Assembly (NCBI RefSeq): GCF_000196115.1
Contig: NC_005027.1
Span: 2,170,001-2,234,000 of the forward strand
DNA: 64,000 nt
From: Rhodopirellula baltica SH 1
GTDB lineage: Bacteria > Planctomycetota > Planctomycetia > Pirellulales > Pirellulaceae
Direction of reading: 5' to 3'
In this document: positions 17,652-26,121 of the stretch, in pieces
Layout: the number at the start of each line of letters is the position of its first letter
Position numbering within the stretch: the first letter of the stretch is position 1
The notes under the pieces: model-generated
Seen by the model: only the letters and a program-made list of their open reading frames with translations
Told to the model about the DNA's origin: nothing
Databases searched by the model: none
Position numbers and translations under genes: made by a program

Positions 17652-20558
17652 TTACTTTGAAAGATTCAGCATTTCTCGGGGGGACAGGCTCTTGCTTTGC
17701 GGCAACGACTCGGTGATCCAAGGTGTTTCTTTGGATTCCGTATCTCTTCCAGACGAGGCTGTCGCGACGGTGTCGTTTCGGTGAAGTGCTTTCTCATGAC
17801 GTTTCCACGCAACTTCGATTGCCGCCAAGTCGGTCTGTGAAAGTCGCCAGGACAAAGGTGGTGAATAACTGCTAGTCCCTTCGCTGTCCTCCGGTTTACT
17901 AGATCGAGTGTCAAATCGGAACAATGCAGTCAAGACTTCGATCGACGATCCTTGTTCTTCGGTCGATTGTTGTTGCCGCTCCAATATCTGGTCGATTGCT
18001 CTGGCGATCTCCTTGACGGCAGGTGCCTTCATCTTTTCGGGGTCACTTTGTCGAAGTCCCAATTGAAAAGCACGCATGTGCCGTTCAAGACTAACATCGA
18101 TTTCGACACCATCCAGGCTTTTCTCGATAGAATCAGTCTGCAGATCCATGATCGCTTTATGCAGACGTTGATGCTTCTCCGGATCAACCTCTGCTTCGGC
18201 TCGCACGGAAGCCTCCTGGACTTGTTGCAATAGCTGATCAATATCGCGAGCCGTGGATTGCTGGTGCTCGATGAAATCCTCGCTACTTGTATTCATCAAA
18301 AGGCTTAGTTCCAGATTCGCACGCTCAGCTTGGGATGAAGTTCGGGTGGCCGCAAGTGCGGTGAGCGGCCCAAAAAATGCACTTTTGGTGCCTCGGTTGT
18401 CGTAAGTTGCTTGGGCAACGCTGGGTGGAAATGGCTCAATACGAACGAACAGTACGCGGTCGAACGGAGCGGTTTTTCTCCTCTTGTTCTTCATGTCCTC
18501 ATCGTACCGAGTGATGAGATCCTGAAACATGCTGATTGCCGAAACAAGCCCTGTATTGTCTGCATATCCTCCATCACACAGATGAATATCGAGTCGCGAG
18601 CGTAGCTCCGGCGCTGCGATCTGACCGTCATCAACAGGCAGTGGCAATGCTGCTGGCGTCACATAGGCAAATGTCGCTGACAGTCGTACCGCAGTGGTCA
18701 ATCGGGGATTGACGATCGTGGGTTCAGTGAAAATCGAGCCATAGAAATCGAGAAAGTCTATCGGCATGTTGACGCCATCGTACTGATTTGGCCGCGAATC
18801 TTCCGGCGGAACAGCCCTGCCTTTGACCTGAGAAATCAAAACGCGTTGCCCGGTCTCGACTGCTGTCGCATTGAACACCACCGGGGGAAATTTACCATCA
18901 ATGGTTGGTTGAACGAGATCCCTTACTCGAACCTCGCTCATCCAACTGGCGTCTGCTTCGGTTCGTCCCAATCGATTCCACCACGATCCTTCCAACGCCC
19001 AACCACGATCAGCACGACCGTCAAGTTTGAATGGCAAAATCAGTCGTGAAAAATCGGGGAACGCCATGCCCCAGCCGATCGCTTCAAGCGAAGACGCATT
19101 GGATCGAGCGTTGAGAAGAAGCTGATTTGCTGAAGGACTCATGGGGGGATGGTTGATGTCATTGACACGAGGATACCGATTCGCCAAGTAGTGCATCGTA
19201 CCGACACTGCCTCCTGAAACCGAACTTATCAGCCCAATCGATTCACCGAACGGTTCGATCTCCGCTTCGAGACTTGTAAGAACTTTCGACGTCCAAGCTG
19301 CGGCCTGAATTCCACCGCCGCTCGCTGATACAACGACACACGTTCGTTTGCCGTCACCCCATCGGGGAAAATGGTATTCGTCGTAAAGGTCATAAAGGTA
19401 AGGGGGATCGGGATAGTCGCTGCTTGACTCGGGGCGCTGCGCCAATGCGTCGATCAGATTATGCCCAGTATTTGATGGCGGACGATCGAGTTTTGTAAAA
19501 TTAGCTTCTTGAACACTCAATAACTCGAAATAGCGCTGTTTGTCTGACACAACCAGCATCCATGCCAAGATTGCTAGGCCAACCGGGATTCGGTAGCGAT
19601 CAAATAAAAATGCAATGAGTGAAACGAATCTTCCAGTCAAGAATATCAAGACAAGCAGATAGAATCCGACTGGCCATTTCGGGACATTCCACAAATCAGC
19701 ATGGATAGATTGCCAGAGCCAGACAAAATAGACGGTCACAGAAAGCAATAATCCAATTAACAACTGCAAATGGCCCGGCAGCAACACTTTCGTTTGAGCA
19801 TCGGTAACACCATGAATGTGGATTGGCAATTTGAGACGATGCAGTCGATGCTTAGACATTAATGTGGGAAGTATCCAGCTCGCGAAGTGCCTCGCCCACT
19901 CTTCACCGGGAAACATGCCACTACTACGGGAATCGGCACCGCCACACAACGCACGAATAAACGCTAGTAGCAAAAGGCTCGCCAATGCCGCAAACAGGCC
20001 GATCCCGATCCCAACAACAGCAGCACTCCATGAGGCACCGTTTGCGTTCGCCATTTGCAGCATTGCGTCTGCGCTAAGTTGATCAGCGATCGTTTCTCTT
20101 GAGGCTACGATTGGATAGATCAACGACATCGAGAACCACACAAACCATCCCAAAATCGGCCAGCCAGCAATGTGGAATTTTCCCGATTCGTTCAAAGTTT
20201 GCGTTTCGAATTGAGTTGGTAACTCATCGGACTGCGAAGCATGGCCTGCGAAGTAGTGACGACTTCGACTCTGCCAATGCAAACGGACGAGGCGATAGGT
20301 TGCGATTCCGAACGCGACATTCATCGCATTGAGCCAAGTAAGCCAACTCAGGTCAGTGCGAAAGAGAGAATCGGCGATCGTATGATCACCCAGTGTCAGC
20401 TCCGTACGAACCGTTCGTAACAGCACCAGTCCCCGCAGCATTCCAGGCAAGAACCAGACCGCTAGAACAATCAGCATCGGCGACAAGATGGTCGCGATTG
20501 CATAGCGTGACCACCACATTCGTCGAGCATGAAAAATGATCGATTTAGTTATTCTCAT
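17652..20558 (-). CDS. Membrane-anchored patatin-like phospholipase
   Basis: A 968-residue protein. The first ~340 residues contain about six hydrophobic segments. The patatin domain (about 395-690) has the oxyanion loop SASGGGIQAAAW, the nucleophile elbow GGSVG (Ser451) and the catalytic Asp in DGGYADN (Asp662). A charged helical tail follows (about 730-860). Patatins hydrolyse acyl esters of membrane phospholipids, releasing free fatty acids. Its start overlaps the caspase-like gene by 14 bp. It is last in a unit with the 772-residue protein, DyP peroxidase and caspase. A lipoxygenase encoded in another unit of the same cluster could use its products. Confidence 0.88.
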   Translation of the reverse strand: MRITKSIIFHARRMWWSRYAIATILSPMLIVLAVWFLPGMLRGLVLLRTVRTELTLGDHTIADSLFRTDLSWLTWLNAMNVAFGIATYRLVRLHWQSRSRHYFAGHASQSDELPTQFETQTLNESGKFHIAGWPILGWFVWFSMSLIYPIVASRETIADQLSADAMLQMANANGASWSAAVVGIGIGLFAALASLLLLAFIRALCGGADSRSSGMFPGEEWARHFASWILPTLMSKHRLHRLKLPIHIHGVTDAQTKVLLPGHLQLLIGLLLSVTVYFVWLWQSIHADLWNVPKWPVGFYLLVLIFLTGRFVSLIAFLFDRYRIPVGLAILAWMLVVSDKQRYFELLSVQEANFTKLDRPPSNTGHNLIDALAQRPESSSDYPDPPYLYDLYDEYHFPRWGDGKRTCVVVSASGGGIQAAAWTSKVLTSLEAEIEPFGESIGLISSVSGGSVGTMHYLANRYPRVNDINHPPMSPSANQLLLNARSNASSLEAIGWGMAFPDFSRLILPFKLDGRADRGWALEGSWWNRLGRTEADASWMSEVRVRDLVQPTIDGKFPPVVFNATAVETGQRVLISQVKGRAVPPEDSRPNQYDGVNMPIDFLDFYGSIFTEPTIVNPRLTTAVRLSATFAYVTPAALPLPVDDGQIAAPELRSRLDIHLCDGGYADNTGLVSAISMFQDLITRYDEDMKNKRRKTAPFDRVLFVRIEPFPPSVAQATYDNRGTKSAFFGPLTALAATRTSSQAERANLELSLLMNTSSEDFIEHQQSTARDIDQLLQQVQEASVRAEAEVDPEKHQRLHKAIMDLQTDSIEKSLDGVEIDVSLERHMRAFQLGLRQSDPEKMKAPAVKEIARAIDQILERQQQSTEEQGSSIEVLTALFRFDTRSSKPEDSEGTSSYSPPLSWRLSQTDLAAIEVAWKRHEKALHRNDTVATASSGRDTESKETPWITESLPQSKSLSPREMLNLSK

Positions 20559-21870
20559 GAAACGGAACTGCCGTTGTGTGGGTTGTTGTAATCATGCGTC
20601 TCAACTGGGGATTGACTGGTGGCAGCGCGTCGCGTCTGACTTGGTTTCGGAAGAGCCGAGTTCTCATCGATGTCTGACTGCGCAATCTCGCGAGTGTATC
20701 AGTAGGAATGCTGCCAGGATTCGCTAGGATTCGTTCTCGTTCTGCTACGTAGTATTTGTTTGACGCTTGTCCGACTTGCGATAGAAAGGGTGACCAGTCT
20801 GTGAGTGAAACGTCACTGGCAACCTGGACCCACTGGTTCGAGAAGAAACCACCACGCTCATTGCTGTACCAAGCAAATTGCCCAAAATCGGCCGCAGACA
20901 AATCAATTTGTCCTCGATGTCCGAGCAACAGCCATTCCAGCCCCGTCGCGCCGACAATCTGCATTGTTCTTGCGCGCAGTTCCATGCGGTATTCAAACGG
21001 ATCAGCCTCACCCTGAACATTGCAGGCATCGGTGACAACAGCCCGAAACTTGGCGGGGGCGGCGTTCAAGTATTTCCATACGGTTCGCCGTAGAAGATCC
21101 TTCCTCTTGAAATCCATAAAGTGACCTCGGGATGGATCGTTCTGCGATTGTAGAGGGTCGAACGCGCCGTGACCGAGGTAATACACGAAGACTGAATCGG
21201 CATCGGTGGAAGGAATCACGCCAAGCTCGCGAATGATCTTTTCTGGGTTGCAATCGTCTTCATCCAGGATCGTTAGTTCAAGTTGATCCTTACTGATAAG
21301 CTGTTTGAGCTGTTCGGAAATCTGGTCCAAGCTGACTTTCGCTCCATTTCCGATCGTTTCGTCTTGCGTATCGGCAATCAGAATGGCAAACAGAACTGGC
21401 TTGACACCGCTTGCCTGCGAAGTCGCCGCTGTTCGATTTGCCGTGAGCGTGATGACCACTGGGTCAACATCCCAGTCGCGTGTGCGCAGCGTATCGCTTT
21501 CCTTAATCGTCAATCGCACATTGCCATGACTAGCATCTGATGCGTCTCGCAGTCCTTGGCCGTTGCGAATGATTCTTCCGTTGAGATGAGTGATCTGATC
21601 GCCGGGACGCAATGCGCGAATGACAGGAGGATTGGCATTGGCGAGACGCAGTCTTTGCGTAGGACTATTGGGAAGCAACGAGCGAACGAAAACTCCTTCG
21701 ATAGACTCGTCGATGTGGATGTCAAGTCGATACTCGTAACCGACGGTGGGCGGAGAAATCTCAAAGGGATCAGCGTTTTGTGCTTTACATACGATTGGCG
21801 TCAGCGCTGTTGCGGCAATCATGATCGCATGTACGTAGCCAAGTCTTATGATCAACGGCTTGTTCTTCAT
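20545..21870 (-). CDS. Exported caspase-like (peptidase C14) protein with PDZ domain
   Basis: A 441-residue protein with an N-terminal signal-like hydrophobic segment (about 8-30, ending CKAQNA). A PDZ-like domain follows (about 55-125, with GVFVRSLLPNSP and LRPGDQITHLNGRII), then a caspase-fold domain (about 155-330) whose dyad is intact: His234 in YYLGHGAFD and Cys283 in VVTDACNVQG. Bacterial caspase homologues cleave after basic or other specific residues and act in cell death or conflict systems. It is placed between the DyP peroxidase (4 bp upstream) and the patatin (14-bp overlap). PDZ plus caspase suggests substrate recognition through C-terminal tails; that is inference. Confidence 0.82.
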   Translation of the reverse strand: MKNKPLIIRLGYVHAIMIAATALTPIVCKAQNADPFEISPPTVGYEYRLDIHIDESIEGVFVRSLLPNSPTQRLRLANANPPVIRALRPGDQITHLNGRIIRNGQGLRDASDASHGNVRLTIKESDTLRTRDWDVDPVVITLTANRTAATSQASGVKPVLFAILIADTQDETIGNGAKVSLDQISEQLKQLISKDQLELTILDEDDCNPEKIIRELGVIPSTDADSVFVYYLGHGAFDPLQSQNDPSRGHFMDFKRKDLLRRTVWKYLNAAPAKFRAVVTDACNVQGEADPFEYRMELRARTMQIVGATGLEWLLLGHRGQIDLSAADFGQFAWYSNERGGFFSNQWVQVASDVSLTDWSPFLSQVGQASNKYYVAERERILANPGSIPTDTLARLRSQTSMRTRLFRNQVRRDALPPVNPQLRRMITTTHTTAVPFHENN

Positions 21871-21874
21871 GTGA

Positions 21875-23431
21875 TTACGCTGTGGCTAATTGGTTCAGTG
21901 AATTGATCGATGGGCAAAAGAAGTAGCCGCCGCCGGTTGGGACGACCCAGTCTTTTCGCGTGGAAACGGTTGCCTCGGAGCCAGATGCGTTTTTGAAAAC
22001 GCAAAATCGCTCGCGGTCGGTTGCCGCCCCATTCTGACCGAGGATCATGTCATGACCTTCGTTGTTTCCTGGTTCTGGGTTCACCGTTGAATTGACCCAG
22101 CGGAACATTAACTGCTCAAATTGATCGCGAATGCTGGTTTGATAACACAGAAACAAAAGTCCTCGATTGTTTTCATTGGGAGCATCCTCGTACGCAGGGC
22201 CAAAGGGGATTCCGCGACGCAGGATTCGCATTTTCATCGTGTTTGTTTCTGCTCCAAGGTCCGTTGACCGGTCGCGAGGATTCACTTTACGGATGTGTGC
22301 GTGGAAAGGACAAACGATGCCATCGGCGTCTGCATCGGTCCCTTGAACGATTCGGCCATCGGCTAACTCAATCGGACATGTTTCGTCGCCGTAGCCGAAA
22401 TAGTTGATTCGTTCTTCGGATGTCATTTGTGCGGGTGGCCCATCAGGAGACTGCTGCATGGGAGTTCCATCCGGCCATCGGCCAACGATACTCGCCCGCA
22501 GCAGTTCTGCGTCGATATGTGAGAACTCCGAATGCGCAGCTAGCTCCGACGCCATCTTGTCCGTCTCTTCGCGGAAGAGCCGAACGTCCTGCTTGAGTCT
22601 TCGGAAAACCAAAAATGAACCGTTCTTCAGAAAGTCATCGGTGTTGGCAATCGAGGACGGATCGCGAAAGTTGTTTGAATTCTGGCGCGGGTATCCGAAC
22701 ACGAATTCACCCGGCCAAACCAGAGGCGATCCCGGCGACGCCCATTCCGGCCCGGTTGGCAAATTGCGCACCCGACGTTTGGCTAGAAAGTCATGGGTGC
22801 CGGCCGACACTCGACCACGCATCGCCGGCTGGGAGACTCCATCACGAAACCCAAAATGCTCTTGATCGTTCTCCAGGCGATTGCCACGTTCATCGTAAAT
22901 GACCGTATGCGTATTGCCTTCGATGGTGTCAATGAGTGACGCAACCCCTTCATCCAACGTGGCGTCATCGGACGACCCGATGATCAAGAACAGATCGGCC
23001 GCGTTGTCTGGACCGCCAACCAGCCAATTGTTCCTGTGTCCCTCACTTGCTGGATCGCGATGATCGCCGAGAGCAAAACTACGACTATGAAGCCCCAGAC
23101 GAAACGAACGGTCCGCGTCGTTTACCGAGTCGCCAATTAGACTCATGAGTAGTTCGTTACCCAAAGCGACATTAACCCACAAAGGGTGTGATTCCAGGGC
23201 ACGAAAGCTGGATATCCCAAAGTTGTAGCTTTGTCTCGCCCGTTCCAAACGACTCTCGTGAAACCGCAATGCCTGATCCATCGTGGTGACCTGAGGTAGC
23301 AATTCGCTAATCAATCGACGAATCTCATCGGCTCCCCCCGACTTGACCGCGATGAGATGCTGGAATGGGAAACGGAAACCCGGCGCGATGTTCGCTTGAA
23401 TCTGGTCGGTCGAAAGTAGCGGTTCGATCAT
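21875..23431 (-). CDS. DyP-type haem peroxidase
   Basis: A 518-residue peroxidase of the dye-decolourising family. It has the signature GFRDG (194-198) with the distal Asp, a proximal-His segment CPFHAHIRKVNPRD, the distal Arg region RILRRGIPFGP and the C-terminal GLLFLCYQTSIRDQFE. The length fits the longer DyP classes rather than the ~300-residue encapsulated type. It uses H2O2 to oxidise large aromatic substrates. No signal peptide is present. It sits between the 772-residue unknown protein and the caspase, so it shares their promoter. Hydrogen peroxide could come from the LodA-like oxidase encoded further upstream. Confidence 0.93.
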   Translation of the reverse strand: MIEPLLSTDQIQANIAPGFRFPFQHLIAVKSGGADEIRRLISELLPQVTTMDQALRFHESRLERARQSYNFGISSFRALESHPLWVNVALGNELLMSLIGDSVNDADRSFRLGLHSRSFALGDHRDPASEGHRNNWLVGGPDNAADLFLIIGSSDDATLDEGVASLIDTIEGNTHTVIYDERGNRLENDQEHFGFRDGVSQPAMRGRVSAGTHDFLAKRRVRNLPTGPEWASPGSPLVWPGEFVFGYPRQNSNNFRDPSSIANTDDFLKNGSFLVFRRLKQDVRLFREETDKMASELAAHSEFSHIDAELLRASIVGRWPDGTPMQQSPDGPPAQMTSEERINYFGYGDETCPIELADGRIVQGTDADADGIVCPFHAHIRKVNPRDRSTDLGAETNTMKMRILRRGIPFGPAYEDAPNENNRGLLFLCYQTSIRDQFEQLMFRWVNSTVNPEPGNNEGHDMILGQNGAATDRERFCVFKNASGSEATVSTRKDWVVPTGGGYFFCPSINSLNQLATA

Positions 23432-23464
23432 TCGGATTGCCTGTCGCAGAGGTGCCCCGGAATG

Positions 23465-25783
23465 CTACCGAGTGTAAGGATTCTTGATGCTCTTCAAGTT
23501 TGGCAGGGGATCTTGAGCAGCGTCCAGTTCGCGCGCTGCAGCAATACCTGCTGGGCCACCTGGCGGCGGGCACGGAACATCGATATCAGTAATTCTTTGC
23601 AAATCCGGAAGAGTTGGATGTGCGCAACAATGTGCGACACAGGACATCGCACTTGGAACAACACTCGCGTCAAAAGCTTTGCCAAAGATGACGATCGAGA
23701 TAAACTCCGCGATTTGCGAACCAAAACGAAGCGGTTCGCCGCCAACGTTGACATTGCTCAGCGGGCCGCCATCGGGAAGTGAAAATTCTGCCCGCAGAAT
23801 TTGCTTTTTGTCTTGATCTCCACGGATGACTTTCCAGCAGTCGTTGAACGTGACACCGGTTGGAAATTCGAACGGTGCTGGGTCAAGACTATGAATGTAC
23901 AAGCCGACTGGATCGTCGATGGTGACAAATTGTTTCTGCCGTACCAGGCCGTTGATCGCGGATCCGATTGTTGGGTCGCTAGAGCGATCAGGACCACCAT
24001 AGCCAGCACAACAAATTAGCGCGCCTGGCGCTGTAATCGGCCCAGTATCATTTTTCCGTAGGACAGTCGCATCGGCGGCTAGGAAGACCTCAGCGGAGAG
24101 TGAATTGGCTGGATGTGTCAGATGAATTGCACCGTCGGTCGTGTTCCATTTGTTGTAAGGATTGTATTTTCCGTTTTGATTGATCGCATTGCCATCCTGA
24201 TCCGGGATGAAGATGTCCTCACCGAAAAAAAGATCCGCCATCGCGACGGACTGGCCCGTTAAGTCTTGATAGAGCGTCAATAGTAGATCGGGGTCATCGT
24301 CCGCGATGAACCGCCAATACTCTGGGTTCTCACAAGTAAAGACAACTTTTCTTAGATCGTTGCCCGTGTCGCGGAAAGAATGCCACTCGCAATACTCGTC
24401 TTGATCGCGAAAAACGATATCGTCCGCAGGCACAAATCCGCCCGGCACTTGTCGGTAATAGCTCGCTCGTCTACCGGTTAAGTCTGCACTGGCGGTTTCT
24501 TCCACGATTCGCCAACGCTGTTCGACATCCTGAACAACCTGAGAATATTTCCGAGGGAAACCGCTCCACGGAATTTCTGCCACACTTCCGCCACCGTGTT
24601 GCGGCGTGTCAACCAGATTGAAAAGCCGAACGTCAGCCATCGACACTCCGATGTCTTGTACCAGTCGCGTCTCTGCCGAGCGAAACCACCCGTGAACGAC
24701 TTCGCTCCACTCTGCTTTCTGAGCTGGCGAAAGGTCTTCGACGTTTGCCGGTGGTGAGTACTGAAATGCTCCACTGGTGCTATCAAGTGAGTCAATCCAG
24801 TTTTCGATGTATTGAATATCGTCACTACTCAATGGCGGTTGGTTCAGCGGCATTTGCGGAATGCCAGAAAGCGTTCCCTTGAGAACTTTGACGAGAGCCG
24901 AGCGAGCCCCGCGATCCGGCCCAGGATCGGCAATCAACGCATGGCCATAGATCGGTGGCACCGCTAAAAATTCATCCTCGGGAAGTCGCCAAAATCTGGC
25001 CTGACCATCATGGTGCGGGAAGCTCATCCCAGAAGCCGATTCCAGAATTTGTTGAACACCCGCATAAGTCACGGGCGGTGCAGCACCGACACCTGCGAGT
25101 GCTGCGCGTTGCGATGGAGCGCAAATTGCATCGAAGGCCTCTGGTGCAGGTGCCCGAAAACGGTGCTTGGCAAACGCCCAATCAAGATGCTCAAACGTAA
25201 GTCCCATCCATCTGTCGCGCAACAAGTCCAATCGACTTGCGGGCAGCTCTGGATTGCTGGGACTGTCATTCACCGGAATCGCTTCCGTTTGAATCGCCCA
25301 AGAGAGTCCCATGCAACGATCGATGTGCAACCAACGATCCGCTGAATCGCCTAACAAACTTGCAGCACGGATAAATCCATGCCAGCGTTGCCAGCCAACC
25401 CAATTATCCGGAGTCCCATCCATCATGTGAACGCGTCTGCCTGGTGGTCGCGGCGGACGATCGTCAAACAAGACACCTTGCCCGAAGTCCTCAAACGCAC
25501 TGCGAATCGCATCATCGTCTTTCAAGTGTCGATCAATGATTTGCAATTGGATTGCGGCGAGGTCTAGCAATCCGCGTTTACCAGATTCGACCGTCGTCAC
25601 AAATGGTTCAGGATGACTCGGATTTGAAAACGAAGTCCGCAAAAACTCGGGAAGCGAGTCCAAGCCCCAACTCTGAGCAAAATACCCACGCTGAAACGCA
25701 TCGGCGATCACCCGCGTCCGCTGCCACAGTGTTTGATTGTCAAAGTCAAACCAAAACTCCCGACCAAGTTCTCGCGTATACAT
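23465..25783 (-). CDS. Uncharacterised 772-residue protein with haem-less cytochrome-like segment
   Basis: I recognise no named family for the whole protein. The N-terminal part (about 1-235) is rich in Trp/Asp/Arg. A middle segment (about 240-335) resembles planctomycete cytochrome-c domains in its ending (SALVKVLKG, IPQMPLNQPPLSSDDIQYIENWID) but has no CxxCH. The C-terminal part (about 400-730) begins EYCEWHSFR and contains NKWNTTDGAIHLTHPANSL and CAGYGGPDRSSDPTIGSAIN; it looks like a conserved enzyme-sized domain. A Cys-rich tail (MSCVAHCCAHP) follows. It is the first gene of a unit led by the repeat at 25852-25869 and is followed by the DyP peroxidase. The context suggests a redox role. 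Confidence 0.75.
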   Translation of the reverse strand: MYTRELGREFWFDFDNQTLWQRTRVIADAFQRGYFAQSWGLDSLPEFLRTSFSNPSHPEPFVTTVESGKRGLLDLAAIQLQIIDRHLKDDDAIRSAFEDFGQGVLFDDRPPRPPGRRVHMMDGTPDNWVGWQRWHGFIRAASLLGDSADRWLHIDRCMGLSWAIQTEAIPVNDSPSNPELPASRLDLLRDRWMGLTFEHLDWAFAKHRFRAPAPEAFDAICAPSQRAALAGVGAAPPVTYAGVQQILESASGMSFPHHDGQARFWRLPEDEFLAVPPIYGHALIADPGPDRGARSALVKVLKGTLSGIPQMPLNQPPLSSDDIQYIENWIDSLDSTSGAFQYSPPANVEDLSPAQKAEWSEVVHGWFRSAETRLVQDIGVSMADVRLFNLVDTPQHGGGSVAEIPWSGFPRKYSQVVQDVEQRWRIVEETASADLTGRRASYYRQVPGGFVPADDIVFRDQDEYCEWHSFRDTGNDLRKVVFTCENPEYWRFIADDDPDLLLTLYQDLTGQSVAMADLFFGEDIFIPDQDGNAINQNGKYNPYNKWNTTDGAIHLTHPANSLSAEVFLAADATVLRKNDTGPITAPGALICCAGYGGPDRSSDPTIGSAINGLVRQKQFVTIDDPVGLYIHSLDPAPFEFPTGVTFNDCWKVIRGDQDKKQILRAEFSLPDGGPLSNVNVGGEPLRFGSQIAEFISIVIFGKAFDASVVPSAMSCVAHCCAHPTLPDLQRITDIDVPCPPPGGPAGIAAARELDAAQDPLPNLKSIKNPYTR

Positions 25784-26121
25784 CCCAACGTTCCCATCAA
25801 GTGTTCAGTGAATTCGATCTGACCTAGCTTAATGATTCGGACCGTTCGTGCTACGGACTCCCATGGGATCGAAATTACGAAGAAGTCATCAATCTATTCA
25901 TGGAGAATTCTCGCTCATAGGTCTTGTTGCGTAGAAACTTCCTGATCGATCTCTACCGAAGTAACGCCTTCGACATTATTTAATTTTTCAATCTCGTCTC
26001 CAGCGGAGTCGATCAAGAGAATCCATAGTTGTCCGAAATTTGTTCGGATCGCATCAAAGTCGATGTCTGCGTCCAGCCTGTATCGATTGGTAATGGAAGT
26101 TTCAACAGACCCTGCCGTAAA
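25784..26121. other. Intergenic region carrying the cluster repeat
   Basis: About 340 bp between the stop of the ferritin/Ycf48-like gene and the start of the 772-residue gene. It holds the repeat at 25852-25869; nothing else is recognisable. Confidence 0.55.
25852..25869 (-). promoter_or_regulatory. Phased direct repeat (cluster box 2)
   Basis: Plus-strand TACGGAC (25852-25858), 4 bp, then ATGGGAT (25863-25869). Read toward the minus-strand gene this is ATCCCAT-N4-GTCCGTA, 69 bp upstream of the 772-residue gene. It is the most diverged two-site copy, although the flanking GC before TACGG is also kept. Confidence 0.6.

Noticed and set aside
17341-17721. 127-residue N-terminal extension of the trypsin-nuclease protein
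   Set aside because: It would overlap the patatin gene and place the shared regulatory repeat inside coding sequence; no domain is visible there.
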